In this document: in pieces, positions 8,456 through 19,005 of the stretch
Position numbering within the stretch: the stretch's first letter is position 1
Layout: the number at the start of each line of letters is the position of its first letter
DNA from: Promineifilum sp019695075
Lineage (GTDB): Bacteria; Chloroflexota; Anaerolineae; Promineifilales; Promineifilaceae
Assembly: GCA_026129185.1 (NCBI GenBank)
Contig: JAHCIO010000024.1
Location: forward strand, 1-64,000
Direction: 5' to 3'
Length of the DNA: 64,000 nt
Translations under genes and position numbers: made by a program
Notes under the pieces: model-generated
Told to the model about the DNA's origin: nothing
Database searches by the model: none
The model's input: the letters and a program-made list of their open reading frames with translations, nothing else

Positions 8456-9109
8456 ATGATCGTTCGGACGGCACAACCCCAATCTCGGCGGCTCTGGCTT
8501 CTGGCGCTGCTCATCCTGCTATTGGCGGCCGGCTGCCGCGGCGCGGGCGGCAACCTGCCCTGGGAGGAGACCTTCGACGAGGCCGGCTCGTGGAGCACGG
8601 GCGAGGATGCCTATTCACGCGGCAACGTCAGCGACGGCGCTTACGTCTTCGAGGTGCTGCAAAACGACGTCAGCCGTTGGGCGGCCGCCGGCCAGAGCTT
8701 CGGCGACGGCATCTACGAGCTGGAGGCGACGCAAACCAGCGGCCCGCTCGACAACGGCTATGGCCTGCTCTTCCGCGCCAACGCCGAGGCGGGCAACTTC
8801 TACCTCTTCAAGGTCTCCGGCGACGGCTACGTCTGGATCGGCCGCTACCAGGATGGGGCGGAGGCGGCCACACTCATCGGCGACCACTGGTTCGAGTCGG
8901 CCGCCGTCCAACAGGGGCTGAACGTGACCAACCGCCTGACCGTCCGCGCCGAGGCGGGCAATATGATCTTTTACGTCAACGGGCAGGAGGTCGGCCGGGT
9001 GACCGACAACACCCTGGCCGCCGGCGATGTCGGCGTGCTGGTGCAGACGTTGGGCGGCGCGCCGGTGGTGGTACGCTTCGACAGCCTCGCCGTCGGGCCG
9101 CTGGACTAA
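8456..9109 (+). CDS. Lipoprotein with concanavalin/DUF1080-like domain
   Basis: The 217-residue protein starts with a basic region and a hydrophobic stretch ending in LLLAAGC, a clear lipobox, so it should be anchored outside the cytoplasmic membrane. The rest is a beta-rich domain (ETFDEAGSW..., YGLLFRANAEAGNFYLFKVSGDGYVWIGRY..., LTVRAEAGNMIFYVNGQEVGRVTD) typical of laminin-G/DUF1080-like jelly rolls that bind carbohydrate or act as structural modules. No catalytic residues are recognised. It appears monocistronic, with a hairpin terminator 19 bases after the stop. Confidence 0.75.
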   Translation: MIVRTAQPQSRRLWLLALLILLLAAGCRGAGGNLPWEETFDEAGSWSTGEDAYSRGNVSDGAYVFEVLQNDVSRWAAAGQSFGDGIYELEATQTSGPLDNGYGLLFRANAEAGNFYLFKVSGDGYVWIGRYQDGAEAATLIGDHWFESAAVQQGLNVTNRLTVRAEAGNMIFYVNGQEVGRVTDNTLAAGDVGVLVQTLGGAPVVVRFDSLAVGPLD

Positions 9110-9128
9110 CGAGCGGTTTGAGAAAAAG

Positions 9129-9154
9129 AGCTCACGCCTTTGCGTGAGCTTTTC
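9129..9154 (+). terminator. Intrinsic terminator after the lipoprotein gene
   Basis: A 9-bp perfect stem AGCTCACGC/GCGTGAGCT with a 4-base loop is followed by TTTCT, and preceded by AAAAAG, so it could act in either direction. Confidence 0.8.
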
Positions 9155-9163
9155 TGAGGGTCT

Positions 9164-9193
9164 TTGCGTGAGGCAAGTTGCCTGTGCTATCAT
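9164..9193 (+). promoter_or_regulatory. Promoter of the E1-E2 dehydrogenase genes
   Basis: TTGCGT (9164-9169) and TATCAT (9188-9193) are 18 bases apart. A start near 9200 gives a leader of about 160 nt before E1. Confidence 0.5.
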
Positions 9194-9235
9194 GTGCCTG
9201 GGTGGCGCACCCACCGCCGCCCAACCACTGGACCA

Positions 9236-9308
9236 ATGAGCCGACACCTGTTTGACCTGCCGATCCGTCACTGAGGCCCGCGACGCAGCCAACCTGCGTC
9301 GCGTTTTT
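9236..9308 (+). promoter_or_regulatory. Candidate attenuator: short leader ORF plus terminator ahead of E1
   Basis: A 12-codon ORF (9236-9274, MSRHLFDLPIRH) is followed after 4 bases by a 10-bp GC-rich stem CGCGACGCAG/CTGCGTCGCG (9279-9303) and TTTTT (9304-9308). This has the form of an intrinsic terminator lying inside the E1 leader, so expression of the dehydrogenase may be controlled by read-through. The ORF has only a weak ribosome binding site and no run of one amino acid, so it may not be translated. Confidence 0.5.
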
Positions 9309-9359
9309 GTGATGAACGGCGGCCCGGCAGCGCGGCCGAGAGCACACAAAGAGCGAGCG

Positions 9360-11804
9360 ATGCTGGAAACACAAGCGCAGAAAAAGACGGAACGACGCGA
9401 GACGGGGCGGCAACTGACCATCAGCACGGCCGAGGTGCTGCGCGACTACAGCCTCGCCGTCCAGAGCCGCCAGGCCAGCCTCATCGGCCGGCGCGAAGTC
9501 CTCAGCGGCAAGGCCAAGTTCGGCATCTTCGGCGACGGCAAGGAGCTGGCCCAGATCGCCATGGCCAGGGCTGTCCGGCCGGGCGACTTCCGCACCGGCT
9601 ACTACCGCGATCAGACATTCATGTTCGCCCTGGGCGCGACGACCATCCAGCAGTTCTTCGCCCAACTCTACGCCCACGCCGACGTCCTGGCCGAACCCAA
9701 CTCGGCCGGCCGGCAGATGAACAGCCACTTCGCCACCCGCCTACTGGACGAGGACGGCCGCTGGCTGGATCAGACGCAGCAATTCAACTCCGCCGCCGAC
9801 CTCTCCCCGACCGCCTCACAGATGCCGCGCCTGGTCGGGCTGGGCTACGCCTCGCGCCTTTATCGCGAACTGGATGACCTGAAGAGCATGACCGGCTTCT
9901 CGCGCAACGGCAACGAGGTCGCCTTCGGCACCATCGGCAACGCCTCCACGGCCGAGGGCCACTTCTGGGAGACGGTCAACGCCATCGGCGTGCTGCGCCT
10001 GCCGGTGGTCATCTCCATCTGGGACGATGAGTACGGCATCTCCGTGCCCAACGCCTACCAGATCACCAAGGGCAACCTGTCCGAGGTGCTGGCCGGCTTC
10101 CGCCGCGACGGCGAGGGCGAGCCGGGCTTTGAGATCTTCACTGTCAAGGGCTGGGACTACCCGGCGCTGATCGAGACCTATGCCCGCGCCGCCGACCTGG
10201 CCCGCGATGAGCACGTGCCCGTCCTCATCCACGTCATCGAAATGACCCAGCCGCAGGGCCATTCGACCTCCGGCAGCCACGAGCGCTACAAATCGCCGGA
10301 GCGTCTGGCCTGGGAGCAGGAGCACGACTGCCTGCGCAAGCTGCGCGAGTGGATTCTGGAGCAGCGCCTCGCCCCCGCGGGCGAACTGGACAACATCGAG
10401 CGCAACGCCGAGAAGCTGGTGGAGAACTTCCGCATGAAGGCCTGGCAGGCGTTCACGCGGCCGATCTACGACGAGCGGCAGGAAGCGGCGCGGCTGATGG
10501 CAGCAGTCGAGAGCCAATCGCCACAGGCCGAAGCCGTGGCCGCCGTCCGCCGCCGGCTGCTGGCCAAGGAGGGTGTGTTGCGCCGGGACGTGCTCAGCGC
10601 CGTGGGCGAGACGCTGGCGGCCACGCGCGGCGACCCGCGCGCCCCGGAGACGCCCGTCGGTCGCCTGCTGGCCTGGCGGCAGACGCAACTAGCCGTCAAC
10701 CGCGAGCGCTATAGCTCCCACCTCTACAGCCGCTCGGCCGAGTCGGCGCTGCACGTGCCGGAGATCAAACCCATCTACCCGGACAACGCCCGCCTCGTTC
10801 CCGGCGCGCAAATCCTCAACGCCGCCTTCGATGCCATGCTGGCCCGCGATCCGCGCGTGGTCGCCTTCGGCGAGGATGTCGGCTATCTCGGCGGCGTCAA
10901 TCAGACCTGGGCCGGGCTGCAAAAGAAGTACGGCCCGCTGCGCGTCTCCGACACGGGCATCCGCGAGGCCACCATCGTCGGCCAGGCCATCGGGCTGGCC
11001 CTTCGCGGTCTGCGCCCCATTGCTGAAATCCAGTACCTCGACTACCTGCTCTATGGCCTGCAAATCCTGTCCGACGACCTGGCCTCGCTCCACTGGCGCA
11101 CGCGCGGCGGGCAGAAAGCGCCGGTCATCATCAGCACGCGCGGCCACCGGCTGGAGGGCGTCTGGCACGCCGGCTCGCCCATGGCCGCGGCCATCAACTT
11201 GCTGCGCGGCCTGCACATCTGCGTGCCGCGCGACATGACCCAGGCGGCCGGCTTCTATAACACCTTGCTGCTGGGCGACGAGCCGGGGCTGGTCGTCGAG
11301 GTGCTCAACGGCTACCGCCTGAAGGAGCACCTGCCGGCCAATATCGGCGACATCACCGTGCCGCTGGGCGTGCCCGAAGTGCTGCGCGAGGGCGACGACA
11401 TCACCCTGGTCACCTATGGCGCGGCCTGTCGCATCGCCGTTGAGGCCGCCGAGGCGCTGGCCGAGGTGGGCATCGAGGTCGAGATTATCGACGCGCAGAC
11501 GCTGCTGCCCTTCGACCGCCACGGCCGCATCCTTGAATCGCTACGCAAGACCAGCCGCGTGGCCTTCCTGGACGAAGACATGCCCGGCGGGGCCACGGCC
11601 TACATGCTGCGCGAGGTGCTGGAGACGCAGGGCGGCTTTGCCTGGCTCGACGCCGAGCCGCGCACCATCGCCTCCCAGCCCCACCGCCCGGCCTACGGCT
11701 CCGACGGGGCCTACTTCTCCAAGCCCAACGCCGAGGAGGTCTTCGCCGTGCTCTATGACATGATGAACGAGGCCAGTCCGGGGCGGTTTCCGAGTTTCCT
11801 GTAG
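9360..11804 (+). CDS. 2-oxoacid dehydrogenase E1, alpha and beta subunits fused
   Basis: This 814-residue thiamine-diphosphate enzyme joins E1-alpha (about 25-430; FRTGYYRDQTFMFALG, GNASTAEGHFWETVNAIG, the His-rich QPQGHSTSGSHERYKS loop) to E1-beta (about 480-814; FGEDVGYLGGVNQTWAGL, DTGIREATIVGQAIGLAL, DYLLYGLQILSDDL). It decarboxylates a branched-chain 2-oxoacid or pyruvate and acylates E2 lipoyl groups; the single-chain form is seen for branched-chain enzymes in several phyla. The E2 gene follows 123 bases downstream; E3 is not in the window. ATG 9360 was chosen because the longer TTG frame overlaps the leader terminator. Confidence 0.9.
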   Translation: MLETQAQKKTERRETGRQLTISTAEVLRDYSLAVQSRQASLIGRREVLSGKAKFGIFGDGKELAQIAMARAVRPGDFRTGYYRDQTFMFALGATTIQQFFAQLYAHADVLAEPNSAGRQMNSHFATRLLDEDGRWLDQTQQFNSAADLSPTASQMPRLVGLGYASRLYRELDDLKSMTGFSRNGNEVAFGTIGNASTAEGHFWETVNAIGVLRLPVVISIWDDEYGISVPNAYQITKGNLSEVLAGFRRDGEGEPGFEIFTVKGWDYPALIETYARAADLARDEHVPVLIHVIEMTQPQGHSTSGSHERYKSPERLAWEQEHDCLRKLREWILEQRLAPAGELDNIERNAEKLVENFRMKAWQAFTRPIYDERQEAARLMAAVESQSPQAEAVAAVRRRLLAKEGVLRRDVLSAVGETLAATRGDPRAPETPVGRLLAWRQTQLAVNRERYSSHLYSRSAESALHVPEIKPIYPDNARLVPGAQILNAAFDAMLARDPRVVAFGEDVGYLGGVNQTWAGLQKKYGPLRVSDTGIREATIVGQAIGLALRGLRPIAEIQYLDYLLYGLQILSDDLASLHWRTRGGQKAPVIISTRGHRLEGVWHAGSPMAAAINLLRGLHICVPRDMTQAAGFYNTLLLGDEPGLVVEVLNGYRLKEHLPANIGDITVPLGVPEVLREGDDITLVTYGAACRIAVEAAEALAEVGIEVEIIDAQTLLPFDRHGRILESLRKTSRVAFLDEDMPGGATAYMLREVLETQGGFAWLDAEPRTIASQPHRPAYGSDGAYFSKPNAEEVFAVLYDMMNEASPGRFPSFL

Positions 11805-11833
11805 CATGATGCCGCCACGTCTTGAGTTAACCC

Positions 11834-11910
11834 GCAGGGGGGCAGGGGAGCGGGGGAGCAGGGGAGATTCTTCTTCACCCCTGCTCCCCTGCCCCCCTGC
11901 TCCCCCGCCC
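11834..11910. repeat. Octamer-repeat hairpin between E1 and E2
   Basis: The left arm is built of 8-base words such as GCAGGGGA and GCGGGGGA. The right arm (11878-11906) is their reverse complement (CCCCTGCT, CCCCTGCC), with an ATTCTTCTTCA loop. It fills most of the E1-E2 spacer and ends 17 bases before the E2 start, just ahead of GTGGAGAACC. Confidence 0.8.
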
Positions 11911-11927
11911 TTCCGTGGAGAACCACA

Positions 11928-13325
11928 ATGACCACCCAAATCACTCTGCCCGAAATGGGCGAAGGCGTTATCGAAGGCACGCTGGCCCGCTGGCTGGTGC
12001 GCGAGGGCGACCGCGTCGAGCGCTACGCGCCCATCGCCGAGGTCGAAACGGACAAGGTGACAACGGAGACGACGACGGAAACGGCCGGTACGATCCTGCG
12101 CCTCTGCGTCGGCGAGGGGGACACCGTCCCGGTCGGCACGGTGCTGGCGGTGATTGGCGAGCCGGGGGAGACGACGGATGACGGCCGACCGCCGACCGCC
12201 GCGAGAGACGAGTCCTCTCGCCCGATGACGGACGACGAACGACCGACGACCGCCGACGGCCGACCGCCGAACGATACCCCTCTGGCAGCGGTCGGCGGTC
12301 GGCCGTCGGCGGTCAACGCGCCCTACACCGGCCGTATCTCGCCCGTCGTCGGCCGCATCGCCGTCGAGCATGATGTTGATCTGGGGCAGGTGACGGGAAC
12401 CGGGCGCGACGGGCGGATTACGAAGGATGACATCCTGGCCTATGTGGCCGGGATGACGGCCGACGACCGACCGCCGACCGCCGCAGGCGAAGCGACGACC
12501 GACAGCCGACCGCTGACCGCCGCGAGCGAAGCGACGACCGACGGCCGACCGCTGACCGCCGCGAGCGGGGCTAATAGGCTAACGACGAACGATAGCTCTC
12601 CGTCTGACGGATCTGCTCTGGCGGCGGTCGGCGGTCGGCCGTCGGCCGTCGGTGACGAGCTGCTGCCCCTGACCAGCATCCGCCGCGCCATCGCCGAGCA
12701 TATGGTGCGCAGCAAGCACACCAGCCCCCACGTGACGACGGTCTTCGAGTTCGACTTCGCCGCCGTGGCCGCCCACCGCCGGGCGCACAAGGCCGCCTTC
12801 GAGCGCGACGGCGTGCGCCTGACCTACATGGCCTACATCGTCGCCGCGACGGTGGCGGCGCTGAAGCAGCACCCCCTGGCCAACAGCAGTTGGACGGACG
12901 ACGGCATCCTGCTCCATCGCGCCGTCAATATCGGCATGGCCACGGCCATCGCCGACGGACTGATCGTGCCGGTCATCAAGGGGGCCGACGGGCTGAACCT
13001 GCTCGGCCTGGCCCGCGCCGTCAACGACCTGGCCGACCGCGCCCGCGCCAAACAACTGAAGCCCGACGAGGTGCGTGGCGGCACGTTCTCGATCACCAAC
13101 CACGGCACGTCGGGCAGCCTCTTCGCCACGCCGATCATCAACCAGCCGCAATGCGGGATCCTCGGCGTGGGGGCCATCGAAAAGCGCGTCAAGGTCATCG
13201 ACGACGCCATCGCCATCCGGCCGCTGGCCTACGTCAGCTTCACCTTTGACCACAGGATACTGGATGGGGCGTCGGCGGATGGGTTTGTCAGCGCAATCAA
13301 AAACGTGATCGAAAATTATCAATAG
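11928..13325 (+). CDS. 2-oxoacid dehydrogenase E2 (dihydrolipoamide acyltransferase)
   Basis: The 465-residue protein has the E2 domain order: lipoyl domain (1-80, lysine in EVETDKVTTE), linker, peripheral subunit-binding domain (about 130-170, ISPVVGRIAVEHDVDLGQV), second linker, and acyltransferase domain (about 245-465) ending with the catalytic FDHRILDGASADGF (His and Asp). It passes the acyl group from E1 to CoA. Both linkers are odd: they are Asp/Arg/Pro/Thr/Ala repeats (units like DGRPPTA) encoded by 7-base DNA words that form inverted repeats, whereas E2 linkers are normally Ala/Pro-rich. Pyruvate or branched-chain specificity cannot be decided. Confidence 0.93.
   Translation: MTTQITLPEMGEGVIEGTLARWLVREGDRVERYAPIAEVETDKVTTETTTETAGTILRLCVGEGDTVPVGTVLAVIGEPGETTDDGRPPTAARDESSRPMTDDERPTTADGRPPNDTPLAAVGGRPSAVNAPYTGRISPVVGRIAVEHDVDLGQVTGTGRDGRITKDDILAYVAGMTADDRPPTAAGEATTDSRPLTAASEATTDGRPLTAASGANRLTTNDSSPSDGSALAAVGGRPSAVGDELLPLTSIRRAIAEHMVRSKHTSPHVTTVFEFDFAAVAAHRRAHKAAFERDGVRLTYMAYIVAATVAALKQHPLANSSWTDDGILLHRAVNIGMATAIADGLIVPVIKGADGLNLLGLARAVNDLADRARAKQLKPDEVRGGTFSITNHGTSGSLFATPIINQPQCGILGVGAIEKRVKVIDDAIAIRPLAYVSFTFDHRILDGASADGFVSAIKNVIENYQ
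12178..12316. repeat. Heptamer inverted repeat within the first E2 linker
   Basis: Seven-base words GACCGCC, GACGGCC, GACCGAC and GACGAAC run in tandem on the left. On the right (12297-12315) GGTCGGC and CGTCGGC words are their reverse complement. Since 7 is not a multiple of 3, 21 bases encode one heptapeptide. The frame stays open. Confidence 0.85.
12454..12652. repeat. Heptamer inverted repeat within the second E2 linker
   Basis: Same word family as at 12178-12316 (GACGGCC, GACCGCC, plus GCGAGCGAAGC spacers), with a complementary right arm GGCGGTC/GGCCGTC at about 12620-12652. It encodes the linker between the subunit-binding and catalytic domains, without stops. Confidence 0.85.
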
Positions 13326-13352
13326 CCTGTTGCACGCACGGCACAGAAGTAG

Positions 13353-13763
13353 ATGCGCTATCCAGTTGTACTACACAAAGATCTGGATTCTGATTACGGG
13401 GTGACTGTCCCGGATCTGCCCGGCTGCTTCTCTGCTGGGGAGACGATTGACGAGGCATTGGCCGAAGTTGTTGAGGCCATCGAATGCCACATCGAGGGCC
13501 TTCTGATTGACGGGGAACCTGTGCCTTCTCCGACCTCTATCGAGACGCATCGTGACGATCCAAACTACGCCGATGGGGTTTGGGCGCTGGTCACGATCGA
13601 TCTATCAAAGCTATCCAGCGAAACCACGCAGGTAGATGTCACCGTTCCTGAGCGCCTGTTGGCTTTAGTCGATCAATATGCCGCCCAGCAAGGCGAAACC
13701 CGTTCGGGCGTGATGGCACAGGCGACACTGGAGTATATCGCCGCGCACACTCAGGCCGACTAG
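13353..13763 (+). CDS. HicB-family antitoxin-like protein (orphan)
   Basis: The 136-residue protein has a HicB RNase-H-like half (MRYPVVLHKDLDSDYGVTVPDLPGCFSAGETIDEALAEVVEAIECHIEGL) and a C-terminal ribbon-helix-helix half (VDVTVPERLLALVDQYAAQQGETRSGVMAQATLEYI). Such proteins neutralise HicA RNases and repress their own operon. No HicA-sized frame is present on either side: only 27 bases separate it from E2, and the opposite-strand thioesterase overlaps its end by 4 bases. Its base composition is visibly less GC-rich than its neighbours, consistent with transfer. It may be a solitary regulator. Confidence 0.85.
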   Translation: MRYPVVLHKDLDSDYGVTVPDLPGCFSAGETIDEALAEVVEAIECHIEGLLIDGEPVPSPTSIETHRDDPNYADGVWALVTIDLSKLSSETTQVDVTVPERLLALVDQYAAQQGETRSGVMAQATLEYIAAHTQAD

Positions 13764-14185
13764 GAGCTAACGCCCCTTTCCCACGCCACGCGCAGCCTGT
13801 CCGGCACACGCACCGGCCGCAGCGTCTTGAGGTCAACGAAGATGCCGCTCTGCCGGGCAGTGGCGCAGAGGCGTTCGCCAACGAGCATCTCCGCCGCCAG
13901 CGTCCAGCGCGTGTTGCCCAGTTCGGCCACCCACATGCGCCCCACCACCGCGTCGCCGAGGCGCACGGGCGAGCGGTACTCGATGGCGCTGGCCGTCACG
14001 ATGGGACTGACGCCGCCGGACAGGATGTCAGCGATGGGCAGCACATCGGCCAATATCTCCGAGCGCAAATCCTCCAGCCAGCGGAAGTAGACAATGTTGT
14101 GGACGATATTGGCGAAGTCGATGTCGTAGGTACGCACGACAATGGGCCGTTCGATCAGCAACGGCCGCCTTTCTGCCTCAGTCAT
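13760..14185 (-). CDS. Acyl-CoA thioesterase, 4HBT hot-dog fold
   Basis: This 141-residue protein carries the 4-hydroxybenzoyl-CoA thioesterase/YbgC motif YDIDFANIVHNIVYFRWLED, in which the second Asp is the usual catalytic residue. The later pattern (SAIEYRSPVRLGDAVVGRMWVAELGNTRW...AEMLVGERLCATARQSGIFVDL) follows the hot-dog fold. It should hydrolyse an acyl-CoA in the cytoplasm; the substrate is unknown. ATG 14185 is preceded at 6 bases by GGAG; a GTG at 14197 is the alternative. The DUF1028 gene ends 12 bases upstream, so the two are probably co-transcribed. Confidence 0.85.
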   Translation of the reverse strand: MTEAERRPLLIERPIVVRTYDIDFANIVHNIVYFRWLEDLRSEILADVLPIADILSGGVSPIVTASAIEYRSPVRLGDAVVGRMWVAELGNTRWTLAAEMLVGERLCATARQSGIFVDLKTLRPVRVPDRLRVAWERGVSS

Positions 14186-14197
14186 CGTTGACTCCAC

Positions 14198-15073
14198 TCA
14201 TCCAAACCGCCCCATCAGGAACTCCACCACCACCCGGTCAATCCGCTCCCCCGTGCCGTCCCAGCGCTCCTCCAGGTTCTCGCTGCCCACCAGCGCCCGC
14301 AGCGCCCGGCGCGTCGGCTCGTCGAAGACGCCGCTGACCGGGCCGTCGTAGTGGCCGGTACGACGCAGCAGGGCTTGCAAGTCGCCGGCCACGCCGGCCA
14401 GCGGGATGAGGTCGGCCGGATCGGTGACGCCGAAGAAGAGGTGGTGCATCTGTACCAGCGTCGCCAGCCGGTCGATGGGCTGTGGGTCGTCGTCCACACG
14501 CAAGTCGAGGTAGCGATCGTTGTTGCCGCCGTAGCCGCCGTTGTGGCGCACGACGAGGACGCCGGCCGCCTGCCGGCCGCGCTTGTCGCCGCCGGCGGCC
14601 TGCCCCGCGGCCAGGGCGCTCACCAGCCAGTCGGCCAGCTCGCCGGGGCCGCGGCGCGCCTCCTCGAAGGCCGTGGCCATCGCCGCGACGGTGCCGGGGA
14701 CGAGGATGTTGCCCTGGCAGGCGAAGCCGTCGCCGATGGCGTGGCCGGCCCAGTCGTAGCACTCCGCGCCGGTGTAGGCCGCCGCCCGGCCGCGCCTGTC
14801 CACCATGCCCACCTGCCGCTGCGCCCGCTGCTCGTCGGCGGAGGTTAGCGCGGCAATCGTCTCCTCGGCGCTCATGTCGTTGGCCATCATCTCCAGCCCG
14901 TCGAGGCCATAGGCGACGTTGGCGAACGACTGCGTGGCCACCGCGCCCGCGCCGGCCCGCGCCCAACTGACGACCGCGGCGCAGGCCAGGAACTTCGACT
15001 GCACGGCCACGCCCCACTCCTCGCGGCCGGGGTCGTAGGCGACAATAGAGAAGGTAGCAATGGTGTGTGGCAT
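14198..15073 (-). CDS. DUF1028 protein with peptidoglycan-binding-like tail
   Basis: The 291-residue protein begins with MPHTIATFSIVAYDPGREEWGVAVQSKF, the hallmark of the DUF1028 family, thought to have an Ntn-hydrolase-like fold (ATFSI at the N-terminus, the Gly-rich GNILVPGTVAAMATAFE segment). The last 70 residues (LIPLAGVAGDLQALLRRTGHYDGPVSGVFDEPTRRALRALVG) match a peptidoglycan-binding domain 1, an arrangement common in this family. No signal peptide is visible. The biochemical function is not established. A heptamer hairpin lies just upstream of the start. Confidence 0.85.
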   Translation of the reverse strand: MPHTIATFSIVAYDPGREEWGVAVQSKFLACAAVVSWARAGAGAVATQSFANVAYGLDGLEMMANDMSAEETIAALTSADEQRAQRQVGMVDRRGRAAAYTGAECYDWAGHAIGDGFACQGNILVPGTVAAMATAFEEARRGPGELADWLVSALAAGQAAGGDKRGRQAAGVLVVRHNGGYGGNNDRYLDLRVDDDPQPIDRLATLVQMHHLFFGVTDPADLIPLAGVAGDLQALLRRTGHYDGPVSGVFDEPTRRALRALVGSENLEERWDGTGERIDRVVVEFLMGRFG

Positions 15074-15086
15074 AGGCTCCTCAAGA

Positions 15087-15142
15087 ATAGGGGCTAGGGG
15101 TTAGGGATTAGGGGAAGAATGCTCTTCCCTAGCCCCTAGAAC

Positions 15143-15160
<18 letters not shown>
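15087..15160. repeat. Heptamer hairpin at the lon 3' end
   Basis: Left arm words TAGGGGC, TAGGGGT, TAGGGAT and TAGGGGA (15089-15116), centre GAAGAATGCTCTTCCC, right arm CCTAGCC, CCTAGAA and CCTAACC words. The right arm runs into lon, encoding its last residues and stop. The centre GAAGARYGCTCTT is shared with the elements at 19395 and 46145. Confidence 0.85.
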
Positions 15161-17549
<2,389 letters not shown>

Positions 17550-17557
<8 letters not shown>

Positions 17558-18917
17558 AGCTACGTGCGTCCGATTGTAGAGTGTCCCAATGATTTAGCAA
17601 ATCGCCCACGACGATGATCGAGCCGGTGGCGCAGACCAGGTCGCCCGGCCGGGCCGCGGCCAGCGCCGCCGCCAGCCCCGCGGCGACGCTGTGGGTGATC
17701 GTCGCCGCGTGTCCCAGGTCGTGGGCCATCGCCGCCAGCTGCTCCGGCGTGGCCGAGCGGGGGTGGTTGGCCGTGGTCATGATGACTTCGTCGGCCAGTG
17801 GCAGCAGCCGCGATAGCATCCCGGCCACGTTCTTGTCCTCCGGCGCGCCGAACAGCAGCACCAGGCGGTCGTAGGTGTACTCCTCGCGCAACGCGGCCAC
17901 CAGCTTGGCCGCCGAATCATCGTTGTGGGCGCTATCGACCAGAACGGCCGGCCGGCCCGGCCCCGACTGCAAGAGCTGCAAGCGGCCGGGCCAGGCCACG
18001 GTCGCCAATCCGCGCTGCATGTCGGCCACGGCCAGGCCGGGGAAGCGCGTCCGCGCCCGCTCCAGCGCGGCCAGGGCGACGGCGGCGTTGTCGGCCTGGT
18101 GGCGGCCGCGCAGGCCGACGGGGAAGACCGTGCCCGGCGGGATGAACGTCTGCGCCGGGCCGCCGGCAGTGGTAACGACCTGTTGCTCGCCCGGCCGCGT
18201 CACCTCGTAGCGCCAATCGCGGCCGACGGCGACCAGCGGCGCGCCTCGCTCGGCGGCGAGGCCCTCCAGCGTGGCCAGCGCCTCCGGCGGTTGCGGCGCG
18301 ACGACCACCGGCACGCCCGTCTTGATGATGCCGCCCTTCTCGAAGGCGATCTCGGCCAGCGTGTTGCCCAATAGCTGGGTGTGGTCGAGGCTCAGACTGG
18401 TGATGACGGCCACGTCCGGCAGCAGCACGTTGGTGGCGTCCAGCCGCCCGCCCAGGCCCACCTCGACGACGGCGGTGTCCACACCGGCGGCAGCGAAGTA
18501 GTCGAAGGCCAGCGCGGTGACGATCTCGAACCAGGTGATGCCCGGCGTCTGCTCCACGGCCGGGCGCACGCGGGCCATTGATTCGACGAACGCCGCCTCG
18601 GAGATGCGGCCGTCGGCGTCGTCGGGCGTCAGGATGCGGATGCGCTCGCGGAACTCGCGCAGGTGGGGCGAGGTGTAGAGGCCGACGCGCAGCCCGGCCA
18701 GGCGCAGACAGGCGGCCGACATGGCCGCCACGGAGCCTTTGCCCTTCGTGCCGGCGATGTGGATGGACGGGAAGCGCTTGTGCGGGTCGCCGAGCAGGGC
18801 CAGCAACCGCCGCGGCCGATCGACGTCGATCTTGGCCGCCTGGTAGCGATCGAGGGACTTATGCTCGAAGTTGATGAAGCTGTAGAGATAATCGAGGGCG
18901 CGTTGATACGACTCCAT
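17550..18917 (-). CDS. folC: Folylpolyglutamate synthase / dihydrofolate synthase
   Basis: The 455-residue Mur-ligase-family enzyme shows the FolC N-terminal region (ALDYLYSFINFEHKS), the P-loop IAGTKGKGSVAAM (about 54-66), the TSPHL motif and a C-terminal glutamate-ligase domain with LVDSAHND and LLFGAPEDKN. It adds glutamates to folates and may also make dihydrofolate from dihydropteroate. It heads a two-gene operon with lon. A -10-like TACAAT on the minus strand ends six bases before the ATG, so the mRNA may be leaderless. Confidence 0.95.
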
Positions 18918-18956
18918 GAGTGTATTGTACCGTAACCACCCGGCCCTGTCCCTGCT

Positions 18957-18984
18957 TTGACAAGGCCGCCGCCGCTGCTACACT
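18957..18984 (+). promoter_or_regulatory. Promoter of the small membrane protein gene
   Basis: TTGACA (18957-18962) and TACACT (18979-18984) are 16 bases apart; the gene starts 21 bases after the -10. Confidence 0.7.
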
Positions 18985-19005
18985 CGCCCATCGAGGCACG
19001 CCATC

